Shown here piece by piece: positions 1 through 11,318 of a stretch of DNA of 64,000 nucleotides (position 1 is its first letter; each line of letters opens with the position of its first letter). Origin of the DNA: Chinchilla lanigera. Taxonomy: Eukaryota > Chordata > Mammalia > Rodentia > Chinchillidae. The notes under the pieces were generated by a model. It saw nothing but the letters and a program-made list of their open reading frames with translations, ran no database searches and was not told the DNA's origin. Made by a program: the position numbers and the translations under genes. The DNA lies in contig NW_004955446.1 in assembly GCF_000276665.1 (NCBI RefSeq), forward strand, positions 10,879,455 to 10,943,454. The letters run 5' to 3'.

Positions 1-2010
1 GTGAGTACAGAAGAGAAATCAAGAACTTAGTCCTTCCTTCCTAACCACATACTATTATGACAAAACTCTGCTGTAAGCCTTCAGGCTTTTATCTGCAATG
101 TGACAAATGGGTATCATTTCCTTTGTAGTTAACCTCATAAAAATAAATACCTAGATATCTGGTTCTGAGAATGTTTTACATGAAATTCCCTGGTGTATGT
201 TTACAAGGAAATATTACTTCTATGGTACCATTCAGAGACATAATCACTGTGTAAGTTGTATTTGCTTTAAGTTAATAGACATTCTTTATTTTAACTTTTG
301 AGAGCAAGGGTACGAGCTAACAATGAAAAGAATAGAATAATTGGTACTCAGTATTTATTGACAGGATGAGTAACCTTCTAAATTGATGAGGCTGAATGTG
401 GCTATTCACTCTGTAACTTTGAAAAGTCGGATACCAGCATGTGTGGCTAACTCTGCTCCTAATGGAAATATTTGATAGAGTTTAATGTACTTTACGTATC
501 TGCTTGGGAATTTCCCAAGATGAAATTTATTTATATTTTTATTGCCTATGTACTATGAGTCAGCTACTACTTTATATACAACACAGGATGCAAAGATTCT
601 TATAAATAGTATAGACTCAAAAAAACTATATATTGAGTTATATGTATGAAGAGAGGAAAATATTAAAAGAATGAAGAGAAAGCTGATAGGTAATTCAGAA
701 ATACCTGTGGCGGGGGGGGGGCTGCCAAACGAAGAGTGTGTCAGCAGGTAAAAAGAGGAGTGGAGACAGGATGATCAGCTGTTCGAGAAAGACTAAGACA
801 GCTCAATGGGACCAGTACATGAGTACATGGAAGTGAAAATAAGACATACATCTGGCAGAATGGACTATGGTCAGAGCATGTGGAATATTGAAAGCCAGTC
901 TAAGAAACCTGAACTTAATTTTCCGTATGTCACTATATCCCATGGAATAATTTTGAACAGGAAACAGGAAGGTTTTGAGTAGCACAATAAGATTAATGCT
1001 CCACATTTGAGCCATCATTTCCCACATCAGGTAGATCTTTAAAATCTTTGTAGGGAATTAGGAATAGAAATGTATAAGCTACATTCCTGGAGGTACTGGT
1101 TCAGCTGGGTTTTCCTGGAGATCCTGGTTTGTTACCTTGTTCCCAGGATGACAGTGGCAATAGTAGGGTCCACTAGAGGCAGACAGAGCCTGTGACAAGG
1201 CTCAGTTCACGGGAGGGCTGGCAGCAGCAGTAACGGCCCCTAACCAGGCTGCCATGTCCTTGGCGATGGGCCCTGCTGCTTCACCTCCCTTGGTTCACAC
1301 TCCCTTTCCAAGCTAGGTTCCTTAGGTGTTCTTGTGATCAATAAGTGTGCTTCCTTACCCAAACTATTTTCCTATTGTCTGCAACCAGATCTGACAACCG
1401 CAAAATCCAAGAGAAATCTTCAGGAATGTTCACTCATTCCCTGCCTATTCCTCTCCATCTGCCTCCATCAGAAAGAAGGGAGCATATAGAGTATCCTGCT
1501 GCCCTCTGGGGAGAAAGCTTGACTGCTTGGTAGCAGAACATAGGTCTGGCCATAAGATATGCTAGAAAAGGCCCTAGGATGCCAGACTAAAATTTACACC
1601 AAGCACATTTGCCATCTCTTCCCTTTTATTTTGTTGTTTCCCTACCGTGGTATGGTTTACTTGGTGTAGGTTATTTGCCTAATGCCTTGGTTCCTAAATT
1701 TTTGATTCTGGAACCCTCAACTTAATCTCTTGAATTCAGTTTCTCAGATTTCAGGAAAATAACAGCTGTGAGATGCAGCTATGAAATACAGGTTTTAATT
1801 CTCTCTATTTGGTGTCAGAGGTAACTCCTGTATCTATTTTTGTAATCCTTGTTAGCCTTCAACAGGTTTTAGAAGGAATGGTATATCCTAGCATAGCTAT
1901 GGACTTTCACCTCAATACAAGCATGGGTAGAGCCTTTTTTAATTAATCAGTTTGATAGAAGACTTTCTTCTCCTTTGCTGCCATTTGCAGAAACAAGATA
2001 TGTTTTATTT
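1..2010. other. Low-repeat DNA, no gene recognised
   Basis: I see no recognisable repeat or coding exon over about 2 kb. All open frames are short (under 75 codons) and lack any motif I know. Base composition is AT-rich at first and more GC-rich around 1090-1300. A run of ten G lies at 712-721. The stretch could be intronic or intergenic; the window does not decide. Confidence 0.5.
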
Positions 2011-2026
2011 TATAAGCTATATTTTA

Positions 2027-2119
2027 TTTTTTTATTTCTTTTTCTGGTACCAGGAATCGAACTCACAACCTCATGCTTGCCAGGCAGGCGCTGTGCCACT
2101 GAGCTAAATCCCCAGCCCC
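2027..2119 (-). mobile_element. ID-type SINE
   Basis: Reads on minus as a tRNA-like ID element: 'tagctcag', then 'cctgcctggcaagcat', then a box-B-like 'gttcgattcc' and 'ggtacc' before an A-rich tail, seen here as T-rich DNA at the left. A target-site duplication of about 16 bp flanks it (2011-2026 and 2120-2135, 'agctatatttta' core, one mismatch). It is a reverse-transcribed insertion, not a functional tRNA gene. Confidence 0.88.
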
Positions 2120-2549
2120 TATGAGCTATATTTTAAATCAGCTTATTTCTACTTTCCCAAAGGTCTTCCTTTTGATCCAGACTCTAAATGCCATGTTTTT
2201 TCCCATAAGGTGAAACTAAGTGGGCCATCAGACCTAGCCTGGAGAGCTAAGAAAAGCTGAAGGATTTCACATGCAAGAAGTGGACTGTGCTCCATTCCAG
2301 CAGGAGCAGGTCCTGCCTTGGAAGATGCCTCAATAGCAAAGCTCAGAGACTGCTCTGTCTCACCACACAATCACTTTCAGGTGCTCTTAGCTTGTCAACC
2401 ATGACATGCTACCTTAACAGTCTACCTGAGCATCACTCAGACAGCGTGTTTGTTTGCATACTGACTATCCTGAGCATCACTTGGGCAGGTGTCATTTCAA
2501 CCAGTCTATTCTTGTTTGCATGGGATACACTTGTGTGTCTGTTTGTTTC

Positions 2550-2930
2550 TGTCTTGGTTACATTTCTCTCGTTGCTGAGACAAAATACCCAACGCCCAAA
2601 ATAAAGGAAGGAAAGGTTTATTTAGCTTACAGTTTGTGGAGATTTCAGTCCATACTTGGTTGGCTCCGAGGCAGAAGACAGCAAAGCAACAAGAGCAAAG
2701 GGGGGAATGGCAGTGGGTGCAAGCCTTTCCCTCCCTTATATTGTAAGAAGGCTACCGCCACCCAGGGGGCAACACTCACATAGTTAACCTTCTAAACTTC
2801 TCACATTGACACAATAAACAACATCCTAGATCAGGAAGGGCATGTCCTTTTCTCCCCAGGATGTAGAACTGCTGAGTCACTTAGCCAAACCTCTAGACTC
2901 CCCAGGTTGACACAATTATCAAACATAACA
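2550..2930 (-). mobile_element. MaLR (ERVL-type) solo LTR
   Basis: Begins 'tgtcttggttac' and ends 'aacataaca', giving TG...CA termini. Inside it reads 'gctgagacaaaatac', 'ggtttattt', 'tttcagtccat' and 'ccaggatgtagaactgctga', the reverse strand of a rodent ORR1/MT-like MaLR LTR. The 5-bp flanks gtttc and gttta match at four of five positions. No internal retroviral coding sequence is attached. Closely related copies lie at 18472, 20606, 20732 and 47614. Confidence 0.75.
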
Positions 2931-3107
2931 GTTTATATCAATTCTTTTTTGCATACTTTTCATTTAGAACATTGCATTCACCTTGGATATTTGCTTTAAG
3001 TGAAATCTAATAATAAGTTGCAGTTTTCTTTTACTAATTTGTGTTTATTTTATTTGTGAAAAGTAACCTACTATTTTGTGCTACACTATATAAAAGCTCT
3101 TCCTTGT

Positions 3108-5575
3108 TTTATTTTTTACATTAATTTTATTGGTACACTTTTGATATGCATAATGATCACATTTATCATTGGGCACTTGTAGCTGTAGATAATATACCTT
3201 GATTCTTCTTTTTTTCTCATTCCTTTCCTTGCCTTTCAATCTTTCTTCACCTCCTTATTTACAAAAGTTTTGTTTCCATTATTTTCTTCTTTTTTTTTTT
3301 TTCATTTTCCCTTCCTTCCTCCTTCTCCCCGCTTGCTTGCTCTCCTTCCCATTTGAATATTTCCTTCTTACTTCCCAATGTCTATCCTCCATTTTGGTCC
3401 TTATTTATACTTTCAGTTTCTTACACAAGAGAAACAATGCAATATTTAAATATATATGTCCAATTTATTTCATTCAAGATTATGATCTCAAGTGCATCCA
3501 TTTACTTAAAAATATCTCAGGTTTATCCTTCTTTATGGCAGAGTAGTACTCCATTGTATATAAAACCCACATTTTCCTTATCCATTCATCCATTGATGGG
3601 CATCTAGGCTATTTCCAAGATTTAGCTATTACAAATTGTGCTGCTACAAACATGAGTATGGGTATATCATTGTGCTATGATGCTTTTAACTCTTTCAGGA
3701 AGATAACAGGAAGGGAAATAGCTAGGTTAAATGGAACCTCTAGTTTCAGTTTTTTGAGGAAGTTCCACACTGGTTTTCATAGTGGTTGCATCAATTTACA
3801 CTGCCACCAATGTGGAAAAGAGTTTGTTTTTCCCTACAGCTATGCCAGCATTTGTTATTAGTTGATTTCTTGATGGTAGCCATTCTTTCTGGAGTGAGAT
3901 GGAATCTCAATTTGTTTTAATTTGCATTTTTTTGAACGAACAGTGATGTTGAACCTTTTTTCATATGTTTATCTGCTATTTTTACTTCTTCATTTAAGAA
4001 GTGTCTGTTCATTTCAGATACCCATTTTTGGATCAGGTCTTTAAACTTGGGAGGGTCTGATTTTTTCAGTTCTTTGTATATTCTAGATATTAGTCTTTTG
4101 TCTGAGAGTAGCTAGTAAGATTTATCCCCATTCTGTGGGTTGTCTCTTTACTCTCTTGGTGGTTTCTTTTGCTGTGAAAAATGTTAACATGATGAGATCC
4201 CAGCTGTTGAACCTTTGTAGTATTTCCTGGGCAATCAGGGTTTTATTCATAAAGTCTTTGTCTCCACGTAAGCCTTTCAGAGTTTTACCTATTCTGTCTT
4301 CCAGGAGATTAAGTATATCTATTTTAATGTTTAGATCTTTGATCTATTTCAATTTTATTGTAGTGCATAGTGAAAGATGTAGGTCTAGGTTTAATTTTTA
4401 ACATGTGCAAAGCCAGTTTTCCCAGCACCGTTTATTAAAGCGGCTGTGTTTCTTCCAGTGAAGGTGTATGGCCCATTTATCAAAGATAGGGTAGCTGAGT
4501 GTGATTGGAGTTGTTTCTGCATCTTCTATTCTAGTCTGTTCATCTTCAAGTGTATTTCTTTCCTTGTTAGCATGCTGACTTTATTACTGTATCTTTATAA
4601 CATGACTTCAAATTTGTGATTATGCTACCCCATGTCTTACCTTTGTTGTCTAGGATTGCTTTTGCTGTTTAAATCACTTCTGGTTCCAAATGAATTTTAG
4701 GATTGTTTTCTCTAGCTCTGTGAAGTATGCTACTGGTATTTTGATTGGAATTGCATTAAACCTGCCTAGCAGTTTTGGAAGTATGGCCATTTACACTATG
4801 TTGGTTCTGCCTTTCCAGGAACAAGGGGTACATGTCCACTTTCTGATACCCTCTTTGATCTTCTTTTTCAGATTACTGTAGTTTTCAGTATAAAAATCTT
4901 TCACTTCCTTTGTTAGATTCATTCCTAAATATTGCAGTTTTTTGGATGCTATTGTGGAGGGTGTGGTTTCCCTAATTTTTCTCTCAGTGAGTTTGTTATT
5001 AGTGTATAGGAATGCTATTGACTTTTTAGTATTGGCTTTGTATCCTGCTATGCTGCAGAATTTGGTTATGAATTCTAGGAGTCTTTTGGTGGAGTTTTTT
5101 GGATTCTCTATATAGAGTATCAGGTCATCCATAAATAATTATACTTTAACTTTTTGCTCTCCTATTCATATTCCTTTTGTTTCTTTCTCTTGTCTAATTT
5201 CTCTGGCTAATGTTTCCAGAAATATGTTGAACAGGAATGGTGATAGTGGACATCTGTGTTTTGTTCCTGATGTTAGAGTGAAAGATTTCATCTTTAGACC
5301 ATTAAATATGATGTTAACTGTCAGTTTTTCATAGATAGCTTTTATCAGAATAAGATAAAGACCATCTATTCCAATTTTATTTAGGATTTTTTTTACCATG
5401 AATGGGTATTGGACTTTGTCAAAGGTTTTTTATTGTCTATTGAAATGATCATGTGATTTTTGTCTTTGATTTTGTTAATATGGTGTATTACATTTATTGA
5501 CTTGCATATGTTGAACTATCCCTGCATTCCTGGGATGAGTCCTACTTGGACATGGATTAAAATCTTCTTGATGAT
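3108..5575 (-). mobile_element. L1, 3' part of a near-full-length copy
   Basis: On minus this is the 3' half of an L1: a T/C-rich 3'-UTR zone (3108-3410), the ORF2 C-terminal region, then the reverse-transcriptase domain. Open pieces at 4791-5132 and 5166-5399 give residues such as [20 protein letters not shown] and [20 protein letters not shown], typical of L1 RT. The catalytic F/YADD motif reads FMDD (5124-5135), and an in-frame stop sits just before it, so the copy is dead. It continues after a nested insertion at 7704. It belongs to the minus member of the head-to-head pair. Confidence 0.9.
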
Positions 5576-6440
5576 TTACTCTTTCAGTTTCTTACACTAG
5601 GAAGACAATATGATGTTTACACATGTGGGTCTGATTTACTTCACTTATTAGTATGGTTTCTAGTTGCACCCATTTACCTAAAAAATGTCTCAAGATTATC
5701 TTTTTTATAGCTGAGTAATACTCCATTGTATAAAAATACCACATCTTTTTTATCCATTCCTCCACTGAAGGGCATTTGGGTTGTTTACAAGATTCAGCTA
5801 TTACCTTCCTCAGTTAGTGGACATTTGGGTTGTTTCTAAGATTTAGCTATTACAAATTGTGCTATTATAAACATGGGTGCACATATATCACTGTGGTGTG
5901 ATGTTTTCAGTTCTTCTGGAAAAATACCCAGGAGGGGAATAGCTAGGTAGAATGGGACTGACCATACTCATAAGTGAAACAAATCAGATTCACATGTGTC
6001 AACATCGTATTTTCTCCCTACTATAAGAACCTGAAAAAGTAAATAAAACCTGAAAGGTATAAAAGATATTGTGAAAGGGGAAAGAAACTGCTCAAAGAGG
6101 AAAGAGCAACTGGGATTAAGGAAGGGAGAGGAAAAAGGAAGGAAGAAAAAGATATGCATGTGTATACACAGGATAGCTAGGATAATTGTACTTCTACTAT
6201 CTGTTGGTTTACTGAGAGGAACAGTTAATGTGTAATTGTTGGATCACTCTTACATGCCTATATCTGGTTATCTGTGCAGCCATTTTGAAGATAACATTAT
6301 GTAATATAACAATCATTGTTAATATCCTATCACCTTGTTTTGAAATTCTGTATCATTTTTATTGTTCTCTATGTCATTTTGTTTATGTATTTGTTTTTGT
6401 TATTTTGGTATTTTTTCTTTTCTCTTTAAAATGGAAAACA
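5576..6440 (+). mobile_element. L1 3' end with inverted 5' part
   Basis: Two joined pieces of one L1 type. Bases 5576-5955 read as the ORF2 C-terminal region on minus ('agctgagtaatactccattg', 'ggaatagctagg'). From 5956 the strand flips and the ORF2 end plus 3'-UTR read on plus ('accatactcataagtgaaa', 'aggaacagttaatg', 'taatataacaatcattg'), ending in 'ctctttaaaatggaaaac'. This is the layout left by twin priming. It sits inside the minus L1 of 3108-11.4 kb. Within the inverted part about 47 bp is tandemly repeated (near 5760-5852). Confidence 0.8.
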
Positions 6441-6892
6441 AAATTTATTGTGTATACAAGGATAGTTGGGATAGGTGTATTGCTGATGTGTGTGATTTAT
6501 TGAAAGGAAGAGTCAATGCTTAAAATTCTCTTTTCTCTTGATCAACTTTGCACATTTGTACCTGGTAATCAGAACGACTGATCTGAAAACAATATGCAGT
6601 ATAAGAACCATTGTTAAAATCCTACCATCTTGTATGGTGAAGCTCTGCATCATTTCCAATGTTGTTTTAATTACTTGTTACTGTCTTTGATTGTTTGATC
6701 AATCTTACATTCTTACATCTGTTGGATTGAGCAACTTTGTTGAAGATAACAGTACGTAATGTAGCAACCATTGTTAATTCTTATCATTTTGTTTTGAGGT
6801 CATGTATCATTTTTGTTATTTTGTGTTGCTTTGATTTTGTCTTCATTGTTGTTTTGTTAGCTTTTTTATCTTTAAAATAAAATAAAAAGATT
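6441..6892 (+). mobile_element. L1 3'-UTR fragment, two-module type
   Basis: Starts 'tttattgtgtatacaagg' directly after the A-rich end of the previous L1 piece, and carries two successive copies of the L1 3'-UTR module: one around 6505-6660 ('cctggtaatcagaacg', 'aagaaccattgttaa') and one around 6695-6870 ('gatcaatcttacattc', 'gtagcaaccattgttaa'). It ends in 'ctttaaaataaaataaaaag'. It is non-coding and heavily 5'-truncated. Confidence 0.75.
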
Positions 6893-7703
6893 TAGGTATG
6901 ACAAATTGCCCTGCAATAAGCACAGGTGCACATATATTGTTGTGGTATGATGTTTTTGGTTTTTCTGGGAAAATACCCAGAGGGGAGATAGCTGGGTTAA
7001 GTGAGACCTCTCATTCTAGTTTTGTGACGACTCTCCACACCCATTTCCACAGTGGTTTCACCAGTTTACACTCCTACCAGCAGGGGAAAAGGGTTCCTTT
7101 TTCCCCACGGGCTCTCTAGCATTTGTTATTGATTGATTTCTTGATGATAACCATTCTTTCTGGGGTGAGATGGAAAGGAAAAGAGATTGCTCAAAGGGAA
7201 GGAATAACTGGGATGAGGGAAAGGAGAACAGAAAGGAAGAGAAAGATAGAAGAAAGGGAAAATGTACATGTATATGTAAGGGTAATTGGGATAATTGTAC
7301 TGCTGATGTGTACTGGTTTATTGAAAGGAACAGTTAATGCTTAATTTTTTATCTTGACCAATTTTGCATGCTAGTATCTGGTAATCTGAATAACTAATGT
7401 GAAGACAACAATATGAAATATAACAACTATTGTTGAATTCTTACCATCTTGTTTAGTGAAGCTCTGTATCGTTTCTAATTTTTTAAATTACTTTTTATTC
7501 CCTTTAATTATTTGATCATTCTTGCATTCTTATCTCTGATAACCTGAGCAACTTCATTGAAGATAACAATATGTAATATAATAACCATTGTTACTTCCTA
7601 TCATCTTGTTTTGAAATCCTGTATCATTTTTATTGTTTTTGTGTTGCTTTTGTCTTTGTTGTTATTATTTTGTTATTTTTTTCTCTTTAAAATAAAAAAA
7701 AAT
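6893..7703 (+). mobile_element. L1 3' end with inverted 5' part, two-module 3' UTR
   Basis: Bases 6893-7172 read as L1 ORF2 on minus ('gatttaggtatgacaaattg', 'ggaaaatacccagaggggag', 'ttctttctggggtgagatgg'). At 7173 orientation flips and the purine-rich start of the 3' UTR reads on plus. Two 3'-UTR modules follow (about 7337-7490 and 7500-7680), ending in an A-rich tail. The whole cluster 5576-7703 is bracketed by related bases 'ttaaaatctt(ctt)gatga' at 5557-5574 and 7709-7723, the probable target duplication in the host L1. Confidence 0.8.
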
Positions 7704-8267
7704 AGCTGTTAAAATCTTGATGACTTGCTGTATTCTGTTTGCCAGAATTTTATTGAGGATTTTTGCATCTATGGTTATTAAAGAGATTGTCTTGTAGTTT
7801 TGTTTTTTGGTTGAGTCCTTTTCTGGTTTTGGTATCAGGGTAGTGCTTACTTCCAGGAATGAGTTTAGGAATATTGCTTCACTTTGAATTTCATTAAAGA
7901 ATTTGAGGAACAGTGGCATTAGATCATCTCTAAAAGTCTTGTACAATTCAGCAGTGAGTCCCTCAGGATCTGGGCTTTTCTTTGTTGGCAGTTTTTAAAT
8001 TACACCTTCAATTTCAATGACTCATATTGGATTGTTTAGAATTTGTATATCTTCTTCATTCAGTTTTGGCAATTCATATATATCTAGGACCCTATCCATT
8101 TCTCTTGAGTTTTTCATCCTGTTAGAGTACACTTTCTCAAAAATAGGCATTGATCTTTTAGATTTCTGCAAGATCCATTGATTCCATTATGTTTTCACCT
8201 TTTTCATTCCTAATTGCATGAATTTGAGTCTTTCCTTTTTTGATGAAGTTGGTTAAGGGTTCTTCGG

Positions 8268-8391
8268 TATTTATTTATTTATTTATTTTTGAGACAGAGT
8301 CTTGCTATGTAGTTCAGGCTAGGCTTGAACTCACTACATAGTCCAGCCTCCTGAGTGATGGGATTACTACCATGCATCACCATGCCCTGTC
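8268..8391 (-). mobile_element. B1 SINE
   Basis: A (TTTA)n tract at the left is the A-tail of a minus-strand element. It is followed by 'gagacagagtcttgctatgt', 'cttgaactcactacatag', 'tgatgggattactaccatgc', the complement of a 7SL-derived B1. It sits in the ORF2 region of the minus L1 and so is younger than that L1. Confidence 0.88.
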
Positions 8392-9427
8392 AATTTTATT
8401 TTATCTTTCAAAGAACAAACTCTTCAATTCATTGATTCTCTGTATTATTTTCTTAGTCTCAATTGCATTCATTGCTGTTCTGATCTTTGTAATTTTGTCC
8501 CTTGTACGAGCTTTACAGTTTAACCTTTGGTTATTTATTTGAGCTTACTCTGTTTTGTGGATGTGGGAATGTACTACCATAAATTTCCCTCATAGACTGC
8601 TTTCATTGCATCTCATAAATTTTGGCATGTCATATTGGCATTATTGTTTAATTGTAGAAGCTATCTAATTTCTTCTTCAATTTTATCTGCAACCATTGAT
8701 TGTTCAGGAGGTTATTTCATTTCCATGCATTTATGTAGTTTTTGTGGTTTCCTTCACCACTGATTTCCAATTTCTTGCACTATTGAAATTTTCCAATTTT
8801 ATTGATATATACATGATATATGTTATCAATTGATATATATTATCAATTCACTGATAAGATACATGAGATAATTTCAGTTCCTTTGCATTTACTTAAGCAT
8901 GTATGAGCTACATATTATGAGTTAGCATGTGGTCTATTTTGAAGACAGTCCCATATACTGTTGAACAGAATGTGCAATCCATTTTTGTGACACAGTACAC
9001 TCTGTAGATATCTACTAAGTCCATTTTTCAAGGAGTTGGTGCAGCTGTGATATTTCTTCATGGATTTGTTTGGTTATTGGATTTATTTGTGACAGTGGGG
9101 TATTGATGCACCCCATTACAGTTGTATTGGAGTTCATCTGTCATATCAATTAGTGTTTACTTGATATAGTTGAATGTATCAGTATTTGATGCATATACAT
9201 ATATAATTGTTATCTATTTCTTTTAGATTTTTCCCTTAACAAGTAACCTTTGTCTCTTCTGATAACTCTTGGTTTGAAATCCATTTTGTCTGCTAATAGA
9301 CTAGCTAGCCCTGCTTTTTTCCAGCTTTCTGTCACATAGAGTACTGTTTTCAATACTTTGACTTTCAGTCTATGAATTTCTTTTTGAGTTAAATGTGTTT
9401 TTTATATGCAGCATATTGTTGGATGTT

Positions 9428-9428
9428 C

Positions 9429-9489
<61 letters not shown>

Positions 9490-9537
9490 CTTTATTTTTT
9501 GTCTTTTTGAGACAGGCAGTTTAGATACCGTGCCCAG
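9428..9537 (-). repeat. (TC)n tract with a truncated B1 remnant
   Basis: A pure TC dinucleotide run (about 9431-9486) is followed by 'tctttttgagacaggcag' and 'ccgtgcccagcaggg', which look like the two ends of a minus-strand B1 with its middle deleted. The L1 sequence resumes at 'tttcttaatccattctgc'. The dinucleotide tract probably grew from the SINE tail. Its copy number should be polymorphic. Confidence 0.65.
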
Positions 9538-10639
9538 CAGGGTGTTGTTTCTTAATCCATTCTGCTAATCTGTTTCTTTTGATTGGTGAACTGAGACCAT
9601 TAGTGTTGATGGCTATAACTGATATATATTGAATTATCCTTGACATTAATTTCCTATTGCTGGTTCCCTTTCTTCCCCTTCTGTTTAATTACTTGCTTTG
9701 CTTGGTAGATTCATTGTATTGGGATTCATGGAATTGTTTCTTTCACTGTATTTTTCTAGAATATCTTTCAGGACTTTTTGGAGTGCTGATTTGGTGGTCA
9801 TGAATTACTTCAGGTGTTCCTTATCATGGAAGTATGTTATTTCTTTACAAGTTTGAAAGAATTTTTTCAGGGTATATTGATCTGAGTTGGAGGTTGTTTC
9901 CTTTTAGGGCTTGAAATACTTCACTCCAAGTCCTCCTTGATTTAATAGTTTTTGTTGAGAAGTCTGCTGTGATTCTGATGGGTTTTTAAATAGGTGATTT
10001 GGGTTTTTTCCTCTAACAGTTTTTAACATTCTGTTCTTGTGCTGGATTTCTGGAATCTTGGCTATTATATGCCTTGGTGATTTTTTTCCTGATAATTGCT
10101 AATTGGGTTTCTATATGCCTCCCTTATTGTAAATAAAATTCTTTTACCATGCTTGGAAAATTTTCTGCTATTACTTCTGTGAATAGGTTTTCATACCTTT
10201 TGTGCTTTCTTCTGATTTTTTACTGATTCCAATTAACTTGTGTTATTCTTCTTTGCATCATCTAGCCACTGTTGAATTTTTTGTGTGTGGTGCCTTGATA
10301 TTTTTAATAAGTCTTTCATCTGGGGGTTGCTAACCACAAACCTGTCTTCTAAATATGATATTCTGTCTTCACATTGGTTGATTCTGCTGCATATACTTTC
10401 AGTAGAACTTTTAATCTCCTGGATATCTGTTTGAATCTTTCATGGATTCCAGTACTTTCTTATTGGGTATACATGGTTTCTATTACTTTCCTAAGTTCTT
10501 CTATACTTTTCTTATCTATATCTACTCTAGATTCACTAACAATGTCCTTCTTTATGGTCAGTATCTCCTAAGTAAACTTTACAATTATTTCTGATTTTTT
10601 TCTTAGAACCTCATTCATCTGATTTGCCACATTTTTGGT

Positions 10640-10789
10640 GTGTTTTGTTTTTTGAGACAGAGTCTCACTATGTAACCCAGGCTGGTCTTGAATTCACTAT
10701 GTATCCGAGGCTGGCCTTGAACACACAATGATTTTCCTGCCTCTGCCTCCCAAGTGCTAGGATTACAGGAGTGCACCACTATGCCTGAC
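10640..10789 (-). mobile_element. B1 SINE inside L1 ORF1
   Basis: Complement of B1 with both internal duplicate units: 'agtctcactatgtaacccag' and 'ttcactatgtatccgaggct', then 'tgcctcccaagtgctaggat' and 'caccactatgcc'. The left end is the T-rich tail complement. It interrupts the ORF1 N-terminal region of the minus L1. Confidence 0.9.
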
Positions 10790-11031
10790 TGATTCACAAC
10801 TTTTGTTCCTACCATTTCAGAAATCCCAGTTGGGCAGCTTTTGATTTCTTCCACCTCAGTGCCCCCTGGATTTGTCTTAGGTGAGCTGTAGGTTCTGAGC
10901 TTGCATCTTACTTCTGTATTTTCTCATTTTCTGTTTTTAAAATACATTTTCTGCATTGATGTTTGTAAATTGCTTATGGTAGGCACCTTTGTTACTGGTA
11001 CCAAGACCTCCTTAGGAAATGGTTACTTTCT

Positions 11032-11301
11032 TTTTTTTTTTTTTTTTTTTTTTTTTTTATTTTAAGGATAAAAGGAGGGAAACATTAGCAGACATACAAC
11101 ATTTTACAACATATCACAAGCACAATACAGACAATACAGAGTTACAAACAAAGTGGTAGGGAATTAACAATGGTGGTTGTATTACATATTGATATCTTCA
11201 AAGTGGCTTCTCATGAAAACAGATATAGACATGCAATACTGGTCAACCAAAGACTCATTGACAGTTTCTTTCAGCATAGAAACAGCAGATAGAAGAACAA
11301 C
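11032..11301 (-). mobile_element. Young 5'-truncated L1 3' end with perfect TSD
   Basis: A long T run (tail complement) then 'ttttaaggataaaaggaggg', 'cagacatacaacattttac', 'ttgtattacatattgatatc', the complement of an L1 3' UTR. The 17-bp target duplication 'aggaaatggttactttc' is exact at 11015-11031 and 11302-11318. The intact duplication and long homopolymer suggest a recent event. The same subtype begins at 63886, with only a few differences over the shared 90 or so bases. Confidence 0.93.
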
Positions 11302-11318
11302 AGGAAATGGTTACTTTC

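Larger units (their letters stand above)
7704..11031 (-). mobile_element. L1, 5' part of the same minus copy (RT, EN, ORF1, 5' UTR)
   Basis: Continues the element of 3108-5575. On minus, 7704-7946 gives RT residues [15 protein letters not shown] and [16 protein letters not shown]. The endonuclease region runs to about 9425. ORF1 occupies about 9540-10855, starting near 10853 (MEEIKSCPTGISEM, parallel to MEEIGSHTPEISEIM in the plus copy). The 5' UTR lies beyond. Two B1 insertions, a (TC)n tract with B1 remnant and many stops interrupt it. Without the nested inserts the copy is roughly 5.5 kb, close to full length. Confidence 0.85.

Noticed and set aside
2027..2119. tRNA-like sequence (also at 17164, 22719, 25812, 48557, 51391, 53043, 58505)
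   Set aside because: These carry A-rich tails and target duplications typical of ID SINEs and diverge from any tRNA fold, so they are not tRNA genes.
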